A DNA stretch of 64,000 nt, from contig JAYZLP010000023.1 in NCBI GenBank assembly GCA_036154155.1, positions 6,760 through 70,759 on the forward strand, written 5' to 3'. Position 1 is the stretch's first letter, and the number at the start of each line of letters is the position of its first letter. Source of the stretch: MGIIb-O5 sp036154155 (GTDB lineage: Archaea > Thermoplasmatota > Poseidoniia > Poseidoniales > Thalassarchaeaceae). A program made the position numbers and the translations under genes. Shown in pieces: positions 18,179-27,058 of this stretch. The notes beneath the pieces were generated by a model. It was not told the DNA's origin. It saw only the letters and a list, made by a program, of their open reading frames with translations, and searched no databases.

Positions 18179-19440
18179 TCAGGCTGACTAAATCTCTCCG
18201 TACCACAGTCATGATTGGTCTGGATGACACCGACCATCCTGATGTAGGATGCACGACCCATGCTCTGGATTCGCTCGTGTCAAGAATATCGGAAGAACCC
18301 TGGTCTGAGATATTGGAGAGGCGCCTGGTAAGACTCTGGCCCTTTGCACCAAGGAGGACTAGGGGGAATGGTGCACTTTGCGTGATTGCCTCAGTGGAAT
18401 CATCTTCAATCGATCTCTTGGAGGGAATATGTGAAAGTTGGTTTGATGACCTAGCAGAGTCTATTTCCAAGTATCCAGATAATGGTATCAAGGCATCACC
18501 TTGCCTTCTGATTTCATACAGTCGGACTCCAGAGTCATGGTACTGGGATTCAGTCAGGGCGGAGGTCGACATAGAAAACAGGAGGGCCGAGGTAAGGGCC
18601 TCTGGCACCAAGGTACTGGAGTTAGACGAGGGATGGGGCATTATTGGGGCTTCAGCGGCCATTTCATGGGTGCCAAGGGAGCACTCTTCGTGGGAACTAA
18701 TAGCCTGGAGGGATGAAGCAAGGGTTGGTTCAGAAAGAGAAGTCAGTCACGAGGCCGTTGCTCAGATGGCGCAAAGCCATCCAGAAACGTTCCTGAACAG
18801 AGACCCCACCAAGAATAAGGGGCTGATTGCCCCTAGGACGCCATGTCCTGTTTTGTATGGCATCAGGGGCGAAACATGCAATTCAGTTACCGAAGCCCAT
18901 ATGTGGTTGCAAGGAAGAAACGACGTTGAGGCCAGCCATAAATGGGCCCCGCACAGAACCAATCAAATGTCCGATGACCACTTGGTCGGAGTCTGCACAG
19001 GAACCGTACTTTCTCCACCTCATGAGGGAAGGGGGGCCCACACAAATCTCAGGGTTCTGGCCAATGGAAAGGTGTCCATTCTAGTGGTCTTCAAGGAGGG
19101 CGGAGAAGTCAACAGGCTAGTGAGGCAGTTAATTCCCGGAGACCGTATTAATTGGATGGGCTTAGAATCTCCCGATGGATCAATACACCTTGAGAGGGTC
19201 TCATTGCACTCTGCTGTTCCAAGGATTTCTTCACGGCCATCGTGTTGTGGTACGACAATGAGGAGTGCCGGAAGGAACCAATCCCTCAGATGCCTCAATT
19301 GCGGCAACACTAGTGACAAGTTGTGGGTGTCAGAACCATGGTCTCCCACCGGCGTCTCTCCTGTATCCGGTTGGTTTGAGCCGTCCCCCTCGCAGAGGAG
19401 GCACCTCGCAAAGCCACTAAATCAGGGAGTCCCCACGTAA
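18175..19440 (+). CDS. tiaS: tRNA(Ile2) 2-agmatinylcytidine synthetase TiaS
   Basis: TiaS modifies C34 of the archaeal AUA-reading tRNA-Ile with agmatine, using ATP. The N-terminal block IGLDDTDHPDVGCTTHA matches the family's GIDDTD..G.CTT signature. A middle region with TPCPVLYGIRGE follows. The C-terminus has an OB-like stretch and a zinc ribbon with Cys pairs (SCCGTTM... RCLNCG). Length is 421 from a GTG that overlaps the gmhB stop (GTGA). The first ATG, at 18211, would shorten it by 12 residues and start exactly at the conserved block, so the start is uncertain. Confidence 0.92.
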   Translation: MIRLTKSLRTTVMIGLDDTDHPDVGCTTHALDSLVSRISEEPWSEILERRLVRLWPFAPRRTRGNGALCVIASVESSSIDLLEGICESWFDDLAESISKYPDNGIKASPCLLISYSRTPESWYWDSVRAEVDIENRRAEVRASGTKVLELDEGWGIIGASAAISWVPREHSSWELIAWRDEARVGSEREVSHEAVAQMAQSHPETFLNRDPTKNKGLIAPRTPCPVLYGIRGETCNSVTEAHMWLQGRNDVEASHKWAPHRTNQMSDDHLVGVCTGTVLSPPHEGRGAHTNLRVLANGKVSILVVFKEGGEVNRLVRQLIPGDRINWMGLESPDGSIHLERVSLHSAVPRISSRPSCCGTTMRSAGRNQSLRCLNCGNTSDKLWVSEPWSPTGVSPVSGWFEPSPSQRRHLAKPLNQGVPT

Positions 19441-19457
19441 TAAATGGAGAAACCAAA

Positions 19458-19673
19458 ATGGCCATTTCCACAGAGGCTCTCCTACAGGCCATCCTCATAC
19501 TAACCGCATTGGCTCTATTGTGGCTTATTTTCAAGAGGAACTCATTTGGCAGCACAGAGGAAGATGATGAATACTCGGGCTTAGCTAGGGACCCAGAGTC
19601 ACTTTCGGAACCAACTCCAGAGGCCATTTCTGAGCTGGATAGGCTGATTCAGAAAGGATCAGACCAACGATAG
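19458..19673 (+). CDS. Small single-pass membrane protein
   Basis: This 71-residue protein is not recognised. Residues about 6-25 form one hydrophobic helix (LLQAILILTALALLWLIF). A KR stop-transfer and a strongly acidic, Ser/Glu-rich tail follow, ending LDRLIQKGSDQR. It lies 17 nt after tiaS on the same strand and overlaps the convergent ATPase gene by 15 bp. The clean start, single membrane span and tight spacing support a real gene. Confidence 0.55.
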   Translation: MAISTEALLQAILILTALALLWLIFKRNSFGSTEEDDEYSGLARDPESLSEPTPEAISELDRLIQKGSDQR

Positions 19674-20231
19674 TCCAAATCTCCCCATCTCCAGAAGCTT
19701 CTCATCTCCATCGTCACTGAGGATCCTATATGACTCTCTCCTGGGGTGTCTAAGCAACATTACAGTCCGTAATGCCCCTGCAAGGCCCCGCTCCCCTCTA
19801 GCAATCAATGGGGGCCCAGAACCCGATGCGTTACCTACTGCGGACGATGTAGCTATAATTCCACATTCTGATAGCTTCGCAATTTTGGTCAATGAATCAC
19901 TAACCTCTTTCCTTGTCCTGCCAATCGGCTCGCACCAGTCATCAATTACCAACAGTCCACCACTCCCCAATTGACCGATATTATCGAGAATGAGGTCCTC
20001 AATCAGAGGCAAGCTGCTCCCAAACTCAATGATTCTCATTTCCATAATCTGATTATTATCCAAGCCATCCATAATCTCTGAGAATCTTGATCCGTCCGGC
20101 GCATTCATACACGCCCAGATTACAGAGCTGCCATTTTCCAAGGCCTCCCTGGCCATATTCAGGCAGAGTGTAGTTCTACCTGCCCCTGGTTCAGACGATA
20201 GATGTACACCACCTCGGCCCAAATCTATCAT
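19659..20231 (-). CDS. RecA-fold ATPase-like protein with altered Walker A
   Basis: This 190-residue protein resembles a single RecA/KaiC-like core. The phosphate-loop position reads SSEPGAGRTTL, so the usual Lys of GxGK(T/S) is Arg. A Walker B-like LLVIDDW is at about residue 93, and a later IIATSSAVG strand could be the sensor region. The C-terminus (RTVMLLRHPRRESYRIL) is basic. RadB or KaiC-like proteins are the nearest families I can suggest. ATPase activity is in doubt because of the Lys-to-Arg change. Its start faces a small membrane protein gene. Confidence 0.6.
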   Translation of the reverse strand: MIDLGRGGVHLSSEPGAGRTTLCLNMAREALENGSSVIWACMNAPDGSRFSEIMDGLDNNQIMEMRIIEFGSSLPLIEDLILDNIGQLGSGGLLVIDDWCEPIGRTRKEVSDSLTKIAKLSECGIIATSSAVGNASGSGPPLIARGERGLAGALRTVMLLRHPRRESYRILSDDGDEKLLEMGRFGLSLV

Positions 20232-20326
20232 ATGCTTTGCTCCGAAACATCGCGAATGAGCATTACTGAGGAAGATTGCTGTTTTCCTCTAAAAAGAATA
20301 TTGTACATGCACTCGCAGTCAGTGCC

Positions 20327-20548
20327 ATGAGCGGCGCACCACGAGGCAAGGAGAGAATTCCAAGGAGGCCCCTCCCCGCCTTCGAGGAGACCGAGTCCGG
20401 AATCGTCGAAGGCATTACTGAATCCGGTTTCCTCAAAGTCGCACTTGATGACGTAAACCAATACGGCCCCCATGCAATGATTGTACTTCTGGGAATTGTA
20501 GCCGCTGCCACAGCAGCAGTATTGATGGTCGCGATGTTCCTAACCTAG
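20327..20548 (+). CDS. Small tail-anchored membrane protein
   Basis: The ATG at 20327 gives 73 residues: a basic/proline start (GAPRGKERIPRRPLP), an acidic middle and a single C-terminal hydrophobic helix running to the last residue. This layout is that of a tail-anchored protein. Sec61-beta/SecG has a similar size and topology, but its signature motif is not evident, so that identity is only a possibility. The frame is open to an ATG at 20276. The end overlaps the purB stop by 4 bp. Confidence 0.5.
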   Translation: MSGAPRGKERIPRRPLPAFEETESGIVEGITESGFLKVALDDVNQYGPHAMIVLLGIVAAATAAVLMVAMFLT

Positions 20549-21894
20549 GCCATTAATTCCCTAGCGATGGTCACCGCACTATCCACGATCTCGCCTGATA
20601 CGCCAAGGTGCCCTCGAGGATCGAACAAATCGTCTAATTGGTCAGTGTCGAATATTGAAGATATTGACTCAGAAGAAACGCATACCTCCTTCAGATGCAC
20701 CCCCTCCTCCATTGCCTTCATTGAAGCAGCCCTGAGCTCCTCATGTGCCTTGTCCCTAGGCATCCCCGAATCAACTAGTGCAAGCATCATCTTCTCTGCC
20801 ATAACGAGGCCATTCTGACTTTCGATATTCTCCAACATTCTTTCTCTGTTGACGACCAGCCTTGAAAGGACCCTGTCGCACTTGTCTAATATGTCGTCTA
20901 GGAGTATCATAGAGTGCGAGAGAGTGAATCTCTCCGATGAAGAGTTGGCAAGGTCTCTTTCGTGCCACAGAAGCGCATTTTCATACGATGGAACGATCAT
21001 CGATCTTACAATTCTGGCAAGCCCACAGGCATTTTCAGCCGTAATCGGGTTCTTTTTGTGAGCCATGGTCGATGAACCGACCTGCTTCTTCACGTCGAAT
21101 GACTCTGCTACCTCGCCAATCTCGCTTCTCTGTAGATTCCTAACTTCCTGTAGGATTTTCTCAATACTGGTTGCCACATTGGACATCCATCCGACCCACT
21201 CAATGTACCTGTCCCTGCCAACTACCTGTGTGGTCGCAACTGGTATCCCGAGACCCAATTCAGTGAGTATGAGCCTCTGTAGCTCGATTGCCCTCTCGCC
21301 TTGTGCGGCACCAGTCCCAACTGCTCCTAGGAACTTACCAGTGGTAGCCCTCGGGGCCAACTCATCAAGCCTAACCATGTGCCTACGGAACTCATCTACC
21401 CAAACAGCCACTTTCAATCCGAATGTTATGGGGACCGCAGCTTGTCCATGGGTCCTGCCTAGCATTATCGTATCCCTTTCCCTCTCTGCTAGGTCACACA
21501 TGGTCGAAGTCAGTCTTACGAGCATCTCTTTCTGTAACTCTATGCTATTCTTGATTTGGAGTGCAACAGCGGAGTCTACGATATCGTTACTTGTGGCCCC
21601 GAGGTGAATGCACCAACCTGCCTCTCCCGCCACTTCTGCCATTGCCTTAGTGAGTGCCATGATGTCATGCCTGGTTTCTGCCTCGATCTCATCGACCCTG
21701 TCGGCCGTGACAATTCCGGGGTCCGAAATATCAGCAATTATGTCATAGTGCTCCGGGCTAACTATCCCCATTTTGCTATGGGCCCAAACCAATGCCCTCT
21801 CGACTTCCAATTGCCTAGAATGCCTTCCTTCGCGAGACCATATGGCCTTAGCTTCATCCCGCCCATACCTATAGTCCAGAGGTGATACTGACAT
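20545..21894 (-). CDS. purB: Adenylosuccinate lyase
   Basis: PurB splits SAICAR to AICAR and adenylosuccinate to AMP, releasing fumarate, in purine synthesis. The 449-residue protein begins MSVSPLDYRYG. It has ETRHDIMALTKAM, LGATSNDIVDSA, LGRTHGQAAVPITFG and the superfamily signature SSTMAHKKNPITAE, which carries the flexible catalytic loop. Length is typical. dph6 lies 40 nt upstream on the same strand. Confidence 0.95.
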   Translation of the reverse strand: MSVSPLDYRYGRDEAKAIWSREGRHSRQLEVERALVWAHSKMGIVSPEHYDIIADISDPGIVTADRVDEIEAETRHDIMALTKAMAEVAGEAGWCIHLGATSNDIVDSAVALQIKNSIELQKEMLVRLTSTMCDLAERERDTIMLGRTHGQAAVPITFGLKVAVWVDEFRRHMVRLDELAPRATTGKFLGAVGTGAAQGERAIELQRLILTELGLGIPVATTQVVGRDRYIEWVGWMSNVATSIEKILQEVRNLQRSEIGEVAESFDVKKQVGSSTMAHKKNPITAENACGLARIVRSMIVPSYENALLWHERDLANSSSERFTLSHSMILLDDILDKCDRVLSRLVVNRERMLENIESQNGLVMAEKMMLALVDSGMPRDKAHEELRAASMKAMEEGVHLKEVCVSSESISSIFDTDQLDDLFDPRGHLGVSGEIVDSAVTIARELMA

Positions 21895-21934
21895 ACTTCC
21901 CCGTGTCGTTCCGACCCCAGTCCCCTGTTTGAGT

Positions 21935-22687
21935 CTAGCGCACGGGTGTTAGCCTTGCAGAATTGACATTCCATGCCCCTCTGGAGCCTTCCCAAGCAAC
22001 TTCCCCCACTGCCTCTATACTCCGTTCCATATGTGGAGCTCCAAGAACTAGCGTCTCAAACTCCCCTCCCTCTCCATCTACATTGAATCTGTATCTTCTC
22101 GAGAGATCCTGTAGTCGTTCAACTTCCTCATTCCCTATACTGGCGCCCAGCCACTCAACGCCCAGCCCCTCGCAAGAGACTGAGGCAATACGGACATCGA
22201 AGCCGTGTCGGCAGAGATTTTCCATGTGCTTATCAGGGGAGTTATGCCAGAGTGGTGAGAACGAATGAACACCCAATCTCTCGCACATCATCTCTATCCT
22301 GGTCTTTTGAAAATCGGATCTGAGGGCCCCGGAGACAACAGCATCAAACTCCAACAAACCCTCATGAATCTCTATTCCAGAAGAGTCCCACCCCTCGGGC
22401 CACGCCTTTTCCATAGCCAGTCCTGGCTCGGAAAGACCTCTCAGACCACCTTCCAAATCCCTCATTTCCTGCTCAATGTCCCCCGAAGTCAGTATTGGTA
22501 GCCATGGGATTCCCGCTGATGCCGCTTGCATGCCGGCTATGGCAACCCCCTGAGTTTGGAACATCATTGAATCATCTCCAGTTATGCACATGGTAACTAC
22601 GGCCTTGACGTCCCAGCCCCTCATTAGTGCCCACCAAGTGGAATATGCGGAATCTTTTCCCCCTGAACCCATAATTACCACTCTCAT
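21935..22687 (-). CDS. dph6: Diphthine-ammonia ligase Dph6 (ATP-pyrophosphatase family)
   Basis: Dph6 amidates diphthine to diphthamide on elongation factor 2, using ATP and ammonia. The ATG at 22687 gives 250 residues beginning MRVVIMGSGGKDSAYS, where GSGGKDS is the PP-loop. SGALRSDFQKTRIEMMCERLG and GEGGEFETLVLGAP match the conserved core of the family. The target histidine is present in the EF-2 gene in this window (His602). The frame is open to 22747, but the PP-loop should be near the N-terminus. Confidence 0.88.
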   Translation of the reverse strand: MRVVIMGSGGKDSAYSTWWALMRGWDVKAVVTMCITGDDSMMFQTQGVAIAGMQAASAGIPWLPILTSGDIEQEMRDLEGGLRGLSEPGLAMEKAWPEGWDSSGIEIHEGLLEFDAVVSGALRSDFQKTRIEMMCERLGVHSFSPLWHNSPDKHMENLCRHGFDVRIASVSCEGLGVEWLGASIGNEEVERLQDLSRRYRFNVDGEGGEFETLVLGAPHMERSIEAVGEVAWEGSRGAWNVNSARLTPVR

Positions 22688-22786
22688 GCATCCCCCTGTG
22701 GGCTGAAGCGCTTGAATGCCTCGATTGACGAGCCTCTTAACAACCAACCTTGATAAGAGGCCAGTGAGGCATGGGGCTTGATAGCG

Positions 22787-23494
22787 ATGCAGCCAAGCGG
22801 ACGTGGATACGACTCATCAGTAGGAACTTTCTCACCAGACGGACGACTTCACCAGGTGGAGTACGCTAGAGAGTCGGTAAAGAGGGGCTCAACAACAGTG
22901 GGCCTGAAATTCCGTGATGGAGTCATACTGATAGTGGCGAAGAGGATACCAAGCAGACTTGTAATTCCCGACTCAATAGAAAAAATGTATCAGATCGATG
23001 ACCACATTGGCATTACAACATCTGGTTTGGTGGCCGATGCTAGGCAGTTGGTTGATAGGGCTAGAGTCCAGTGCCAGATAAACAGAATGACATACGGGGC
23101 TCAGATCGATGTGACATCTCTGGTGAAGAAGATGTGCGACTACAAGCAATCATTCACCCAATATGGGGGAGCCAGGCCATTCGGAACCGCATTACTGATT
23201 GCAGGGGTTGATTCAGATGGACCCCACCTCTTCGAGACCGACCCATCCGGTGCATATGGCTCATATCAGGCGGGAGCTATTGGGAGCGGCCGCAGTGAGG
23301 TGATCGCTTACTTCGAGGATAAGTGGAAACCGGGCATGACTGAGAACGCTTCGATTAAGATAGGGCTCGAGGCCCTGGCTGAAACCCTTGAAGACGGCCT
23401 TTCCGGAGATTCGGTAGAGATTTGCGTCATTGATGGAAATGGGTACAGAGAACTGTCGTCGGAAGATACTGAGAAGCATCTTGCCAAGTTGTAG
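22787..23494 (+). CDS. psmA: 20S proteasome alpha subunit
   Basis: PsmA forms the outer rings of the archaeal proteasome and gates entry of unfolded substrates delivered by PAN, which is also encoded here. The protein begins MQPSGRGYDSSVGTFSPDGRLHQVEYA, the alpha-subunit N-terminal signature with the YD.....FSPDGRL.QVEYA block. It has about 235 residues. The ATG at 22787 is used because the gate peptide should start a few residues before GYD; a TTG lies at 22778. It heads a same-strand run with sbds and the exosome genes. Confidence 0.95.
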   Translation: MQPSGRGYDSSVGTFSPDGRLHQVEYARESVKRGSTTVGLKFRDGVILIVAKRIPSRLVIPDSIEKMYQIDDHIGITTSGLVADARQLVDRARVQCQINRMTYGAQIDVTSLVKKMCDYKQSFTQYGGARPFGTALLIAGVDSDGPHLFETDPSGAYGSYQAGAIGSGRSEVIAYFEDKWKPGMTENASIKIGLEALAETLEDGLSGDSVEICVIDGNGYRELSSEDTEKHLAKL

Positions 23495-23548
23495 GTACAG
23501 TGGCAAGCACTATCCCCCCGTTCACACTCGGCTCCTTGAGGGAGCTCA

Positions 23549-24238
23549 TTGGTCAGTCTGGATGATGCCGTAATCGCTCGTATCGAGAAAGGGGGCAGTA
23601 GGTACGAGATCCTAGTTGATCCGGATTTGGTCGATGAATGGAAAAACGATCCCTCTTCTGTTGAAATGGACGACCTTCTTGCAATAGGAGAGGTATGGAC
23701 CGACTCCAAGAATGGCGAGAGGCCAACCTCGGATGCATTGGAGAATGTATTCGGATCAAGTGATCTTGAGGTCTGTGTATCTAAGATACTGAGAGATGGC
23801 AGCATACAGCTAACTACAGCTCAACGCAAAAAGATGGTCGAGGAAAAGAGACTGCAGATAATTAGTGAAATTGCTAGCACTGCAACCGATCCAAAGACAA
23901 AGATGCCTCATCCACGCACCAGGATTGAGAACGCACTCGACGAGGCTAGATTTTCCGTAGATCCTTTCAAGTCTGTAGAAAGCCAGGTAAGTGACGCAAT
24001 AAAAGTCCTGAAACCCCTGATTCCTCTTCAATTCATCACAGTCAGGCTCGCGTTCAAGATACCGGGGAGCTCCTATGGCTCAGTGAACCAGATGCTTCGT
24101 GATTCTGTAATGAGGGAGGAATGGCTCTCTGATGGCACGTGGGCCTGTGTAATTGAGGTCCCGGGCGGCATGAAAAACGAGGTCATCAGCAAGGTTGCCA
24201 GCAGAGCTTCAGATGCTGAAGTAAGAGAACTTGACTGA
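23549..24238 (+). CDS. sdo1: Ribosome maturation protein SBDS/Sdo1 homologue
   Basis: SBDS proteins act in late large-subunit maturation with EF-2-like GTPases. The 229-residue protein has the FYSH-type N-terminal domain (VIARIEKGGSRYEILVDPDLV; ILRDGSIQLT; RKKMVEEKR). It also has the helical middle (HPRTRIENALDEARFSVDPFKSVE...) and the ferredoxin-like C-terminal domain. The start is a TTG with GGAG 5 nt upstream; no ATG or GTG fits. Its place between psmA and rrp4 is the usual archaeal exosome superoperon order. Confidence 0.93.
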   Translation: MVSLDDAVIARIEKGGSRYEILVDPDLVDEWKNDPSSVEMDDLLAIGEVWTDSKNGERPTSDALENVFGSSDLEVCVSKILRDGSIQLTTAQRKKMVEEKRLQIISEIASTATDPKTKMPHPRTRIENALDEARFSVDPFKSVESQVSDAIKVLKPLIPLQFITVRLAFKIPGSSYGSVNQMLRDSVMREEWLSDGTWACVIEVPGGMKNEVISKVASRASDAEVRELD

Positions 24239-24302
24239 TATTTCACCGTAGGTGGTAGCATCAACGGTTATGAAGGGCTGGCCGGTCGCGCGGCCCGATA
24301 CT

Positions 24303-24971
24303 ATGAGTAGAGAGAGCGACGCGGACGGACCGCGAGACTCACGACGAGACCTCGTCGTCGTGCCCGGGGAAGACCTCGGTGTATCAGAGGGGTATGAGGC
24401 AGGGCACGGAGTACTAGTTGTCGACGGCCGCCTCAAATCGACGAAACAAGGACGAATGAATACGAAGGGCAGCACTGTCTCAGTGGAGCCCCTTCACACT
24501 ACATACATGCCCAGGCCGGGAGATCTGGTGATTGGGCATATAGAAGGGTGCACGAACAATATATGGTTCGTTGACATAGGAGCGCCCTTCAACTCCATAC
24601 TTCCTATGAGCCTAGGGCCAGCTAAGGTTGAGTTCGGGGGGACTAGGAAGGTACTGGACATAGGAGACTCTATTCTCTGCAGGGTTCAAGAAGTTGAAGA
24701 GACCCATCAGAGTGTTGTTACAATGAAAGGGCTCGGCCTCAGGAAGATTAGGTCCGGCGCACTCGACGATGTCGACCCACACCTTCTGGGCAGGCTAATT
24801 GGCAAGGGGGGAAACTTCCTCAGAGACTTGAAACTTGAGTCCGAGTGCCGGATAGTCGTAGCCGAGAACGGCCGATTGTGGATAGACGGAGGCCTAGAGG
24901 GAATTCTCAAGGTGAGAAAATCACTGAAGGAATTATCTCATGAGGCAAGACAAGTTGGAGGTGTTAATTGA
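24303..24971 (+). CDS. rrp4: Exosome RNA-binding cap protein Rrp4
   Basis: Rrp4 forms the trimeric RNA-binding cap on the archaeal exosome. After a short charged start come the N-terminal domain (LVVVPGEDLG), an S1 domain (PGDLVIGHIEGCTNNIWFVDIG) and a KH domain whose loop reads IGKGGNFL. From the ATG at 24303 the protein has 222 residues; a GTG at 24252 would add 17. The stop overlaps the rrp41 start in a TGATG junction, indicating coupled translation. Confidence 0.93.
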   Translation: MSRESDADGPRDSRRDLVVVPGEDLGVSEGYEAGHGVLVVDGRLKSTKQGRMNTKGSTVSVEPLHTTYMPRPGDLVIGHIEGCTNNIWFVDIGAPFNSILPMSLGPAKVEFGGTRKVLDIGDSILCRVQEVEETHQSVVTMKGLGLRKIRSGALDDVDPHLLGRLIGKGGNFLRDLKLESECRIVVAENGRLWIDGGLEGILKVRKSLKELSHEARQVGGVN

Positions 24972-25687
24972 TGGGAGGATACGGAGACGTACAGATGATT
25001 GATGAGAATGGCCTTAGAATGGACGGTAGGAAGCCTGGCGACGTACGACCTATCACTATCGAAACAGGCGTTGTGCCAGTAGCCGATGGCTCATGCAGGA
25101 TGACATGGGGCACCAACGAGGTCATCGTCGCTGTATATGGGCCAATGGAGGCTCATCCAAGGAAGATCCAGAGGCAGGATAGAGCAGTACTTGACGTCGC
25201 ATACAATATGGCACCATTCTCTACATCGGACAGGATAAGGCCCGGATTCAACCGACGCAGCAGGGAGATAAGCAAGGTAACCGCCGATGCTCTTGAGAGC
25301 GTCGTCCTTCTGGAGCTTTATCCACGCTCAAAGATCAGAGTCGGAATTGAGATAGTTTCTGCCGAGGCTGGAACCAGATGCGTGGGATTGACTGCTGCCT
25401 CAGTTGCTCTGGCTGATGCCGGCATACCCATGACTGACCTTGTGGTTAGCGTTGCAAGTGGCAAGATCAACGATGTCGTGGTCTGTGACCTGAACAAGGA
25501 GGAGGATAACTACGGAGAGGCAGATTTGCCAATGGGAATTCTCCCAAACACAGGCGAACTTGTGTTCCTACAGATGGACGGGGACTTGTCTCCAGATGAG
25601 TTCAAGCAAGCATGGGACTACAACATGGATGCAGCGATGGAAGTTCACAAACTGATGGTTGAGGCCTTGAAGGGAGGTGGGAACTGA
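24971..25687 (+). CDS. rrp41: Exosome 3'-5' exoribonuclease subunit Rrp41
   Basis: Rrp41 is the catalytic RNase PH-like subunit of the archaeal exosome, degrading RNA phosphorolytically or adding tails. The 238-residue protein has LRMDGRKPGDVRP, ending in the conserved R.DGR..-type block. It also has MAPFSTSDRIRPG, SAEAGTRCVGLTAASVAL and CDLNKEEDNYGEADLP, whose acidic residues form the active site. It is linked to rrp4 and rrp42 by 1-nt TGATG overlaps on both sides. Confidence 0.95.
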   Translation: MGGYGDVQMIDENGLRMDGRKPGDVRPITIETGVVPVADGSCRMTWGTNEVIVAVYGPMEAHPRKIQRQDRAVLDVAYNMAPFSTSDRIRPGFNRRSREISKVTADALESVVLLELYPRSKIRVGIEIVSAEAGTRCVGLTAASVALADAGIPMTDLVVSVASGKINDVVVCDLNKEEDNYGEADLPMGILPNTGELVFLQMDGDLSPDEFKQAWDYNMDAAMEVHKLMVEALKGGGN

Positions 25688-26463
25688 TGTCTGTGCCACT
25701 AGTTCCAAAGCTCCTAAGGGCCCATCTAGCAGATCTAGCGTTGAATGACACGAGATTGGGCGATAGGGGCCAGTGGGATGGCAGAGAAGTCAAGCTTGAA
25801 ACAGGCGTACTAGCAAACGCAGAGGGTTCTGCCAGAGTCACCATGGGCGATACTATTGTCTTGGCTGGAGTAAAGTTCCAGATCATGACACCATACCCCG
25901 ATAGGCCCAACCAAGGTGGCCTAATGTGCTCGTGCGAGGTTAGGCCAATAGCAGGACGTCACTGGGAAGCTGGACCTCCTAGCCCACAATCAATCGAACT
26001 CGGAAGGGTAGTCGACAGAGGAATTAGGGAATCTGGTTGCATTGACGTCGATGAACTGTGCATTATTCCAGGGGAGAAGGCATGGCAGGTCATCCTAGAC
26101 CTTCATGCAATCTCCGATGACGGAAACCTATTCGATGCATTCGCATTGGCCGGTATCGCGGCTCTCAGGAGTGCTACCATTCCGGCCGAGAAGTTCGAGA
26201 TTGGGGAAGACGCCCCGCTCAAGGTTTCCAAGACGCCGATAATGTGTTCATATCACAAGGTCGGAGGAAGGTTCGTTTACGACGCCTCTTATCGAGAGGA
26301 ACTGGGTGGAGATGAGAGGATTCACATTACTCTGGGGGACGATGACCACGTACATTCCCTCCAGAAGGGTCTAAAGGGAATCTTCACGGCAGAAGAATTC
26401 GAAGAGATAATGGAGCACGCTAAGGCAAGGTGTGCAGAACTCCGACAAATAGTAAATGGATAG
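25687..26463 (+). CDS. rrp42: Exosome structural subunit Rrp42
   Basis: Rrp42 is the inactive RNase PH-like partner that alternates with Rrp41 in the exosome hexamer. The 258-residue protein has the longer N-terminal arm of Rrp42. Conserved blocks are LETGVLANAEGSARVTMGDT, SIELGRVVDRGIRESG and LHAISDDGNLFDAFALAG. The catalytic acidic patch seen in Rrp41 is not conserved. The start ATG overlaps the rrp41 stop. Confidence 0.95.
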   Translation: MSVPLVPKLLRAHLADLALNDTRLGDRGQWDGREVKLETGVLANAEGSARVTMGDTIVLAGVKFQIMTPYPDRPNQGGLMCSCEVRPIAGRHWEAGPPSPQSIELGRVVDRGIRESGCIDVDELCIIPGEKAWQVILDLHAISDDGNLFDAFALAGIAALRSATIPAEKFEIGEDAPLKVSKTPIMCSYHKVGGRFVYDASYREELGGDERIHITLGDDDHVHSLQKGLKGIFTAEEFEEIMEHAKARCAELRQIVNG

Positions 26464-26471
26464 GTGCGATT

Positions 26472-26840
26472 ATGGCAAAGAGAACACAGAAGGCAGGCCT
26501 AACTGCACGCTTTGGATCCAGGTATGGAGTTAGCGTAAGGAGGAGGGCTGGCTCCGCACTTAGGAAGAAGTCCAGGGAGTACACATGCCCATCATGTCAG
26601 TATCCAAAGGTTAGGAGGAAGGTTGCAGGTATCTGGGAGTGTAGGAAGTGTGGCCACACATTCACAGGCGGCGTTTGGGAGCCATTCACTAGGGCATCCG
26701 AGGCTAACAACAGGGTCATTCGAAGGTCTATGGAAGGGGCTACCGCCACAGACATGACTGTTATCGCACAGCAGGCAGCTCTGGATTATGAGCGCAAGAT
26801 TGCGGAGGCCGAGAGCAATGACGACTCAGAGGAAGAGTGA
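26472..26840 (+). CDS. rpl37ae: Large ribosomal subunit protein eL43 (L37Ae)
   Basis: This zinc-ribbon ribosomal protein begins MAKRTQKAGLTARFGSRYG. It carries two Cys pairs, CPSC and CRKC, about 18 residues apart, followed by GHTFTGGVWEP. At 122 residues it is longer than usual (about 75-95) because of an acidic tail ending in DDSEEE. The ATG is 8 nt after the rrp42 stop; the open frame upstream overlaps rrp42 and is not used. Confidence 0.93.
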   Translation: MAKRTQKAGLTARFGSRYGVSVRRRAGSALRKKSREYTCPSCQYPKVRRKVAGIWECRKCGHTFTGGVWEPFTRASEANNRVIRRSMEGATATDMTVIAQQAALDYERKIAEAESNDDSEEE

Positions 26841-27054
26841 CACGTCGTCAATCATCCTACGTGCCACACATCAAGACGCAGAGTCAATTTGCGCTGGAAT
26901 GGTCACAGAGTCTGAGTTCAGCCTATCTGGCGAGAATATGGAATTCACACTCTCATCCAGAAGTATCTCAGATCTCCGAGCTAGGTGGAATTCACTACTC
27001 AGGGGAATAGTCGCTTCGGAGCAAGCATTGAAGGCAATTAGGGACTCAAGGTGA
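26818..27054 (+). CDS. pcc1: KEOPS complex subunit Pcc1
   Basis: Pcc1 is the dimerising subunit of KEOPS, which makes t6A37 in ANN-reading tRNAs. The 78-residue protein ends with SISDLRARWNSLLRGIVASE, a close match to the family's DL.ALRA..NS.LR block. The length is typical. The ATG at 26818 overlaps the end of rpl37ae by 23 nt. In many archaea a small rpoP gene lies between rpl37ae and pcc1; there is no room for it here. Confidence 0.85.
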   Translation: MTTQRKSDTSSIILRATHQDAESICAGMVTESEFSLSGENMEFTLSSRSISDLRARWNSLLRGIVASEQALKAIRDSR

Positions 27055-27058
27055 AAGC

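Noticed and set aside
21065..21607. 180-codon plus-strand frame inside purB
   Set aside because: It is antisense to highly conserved adenylosuccinate lyase motifs.
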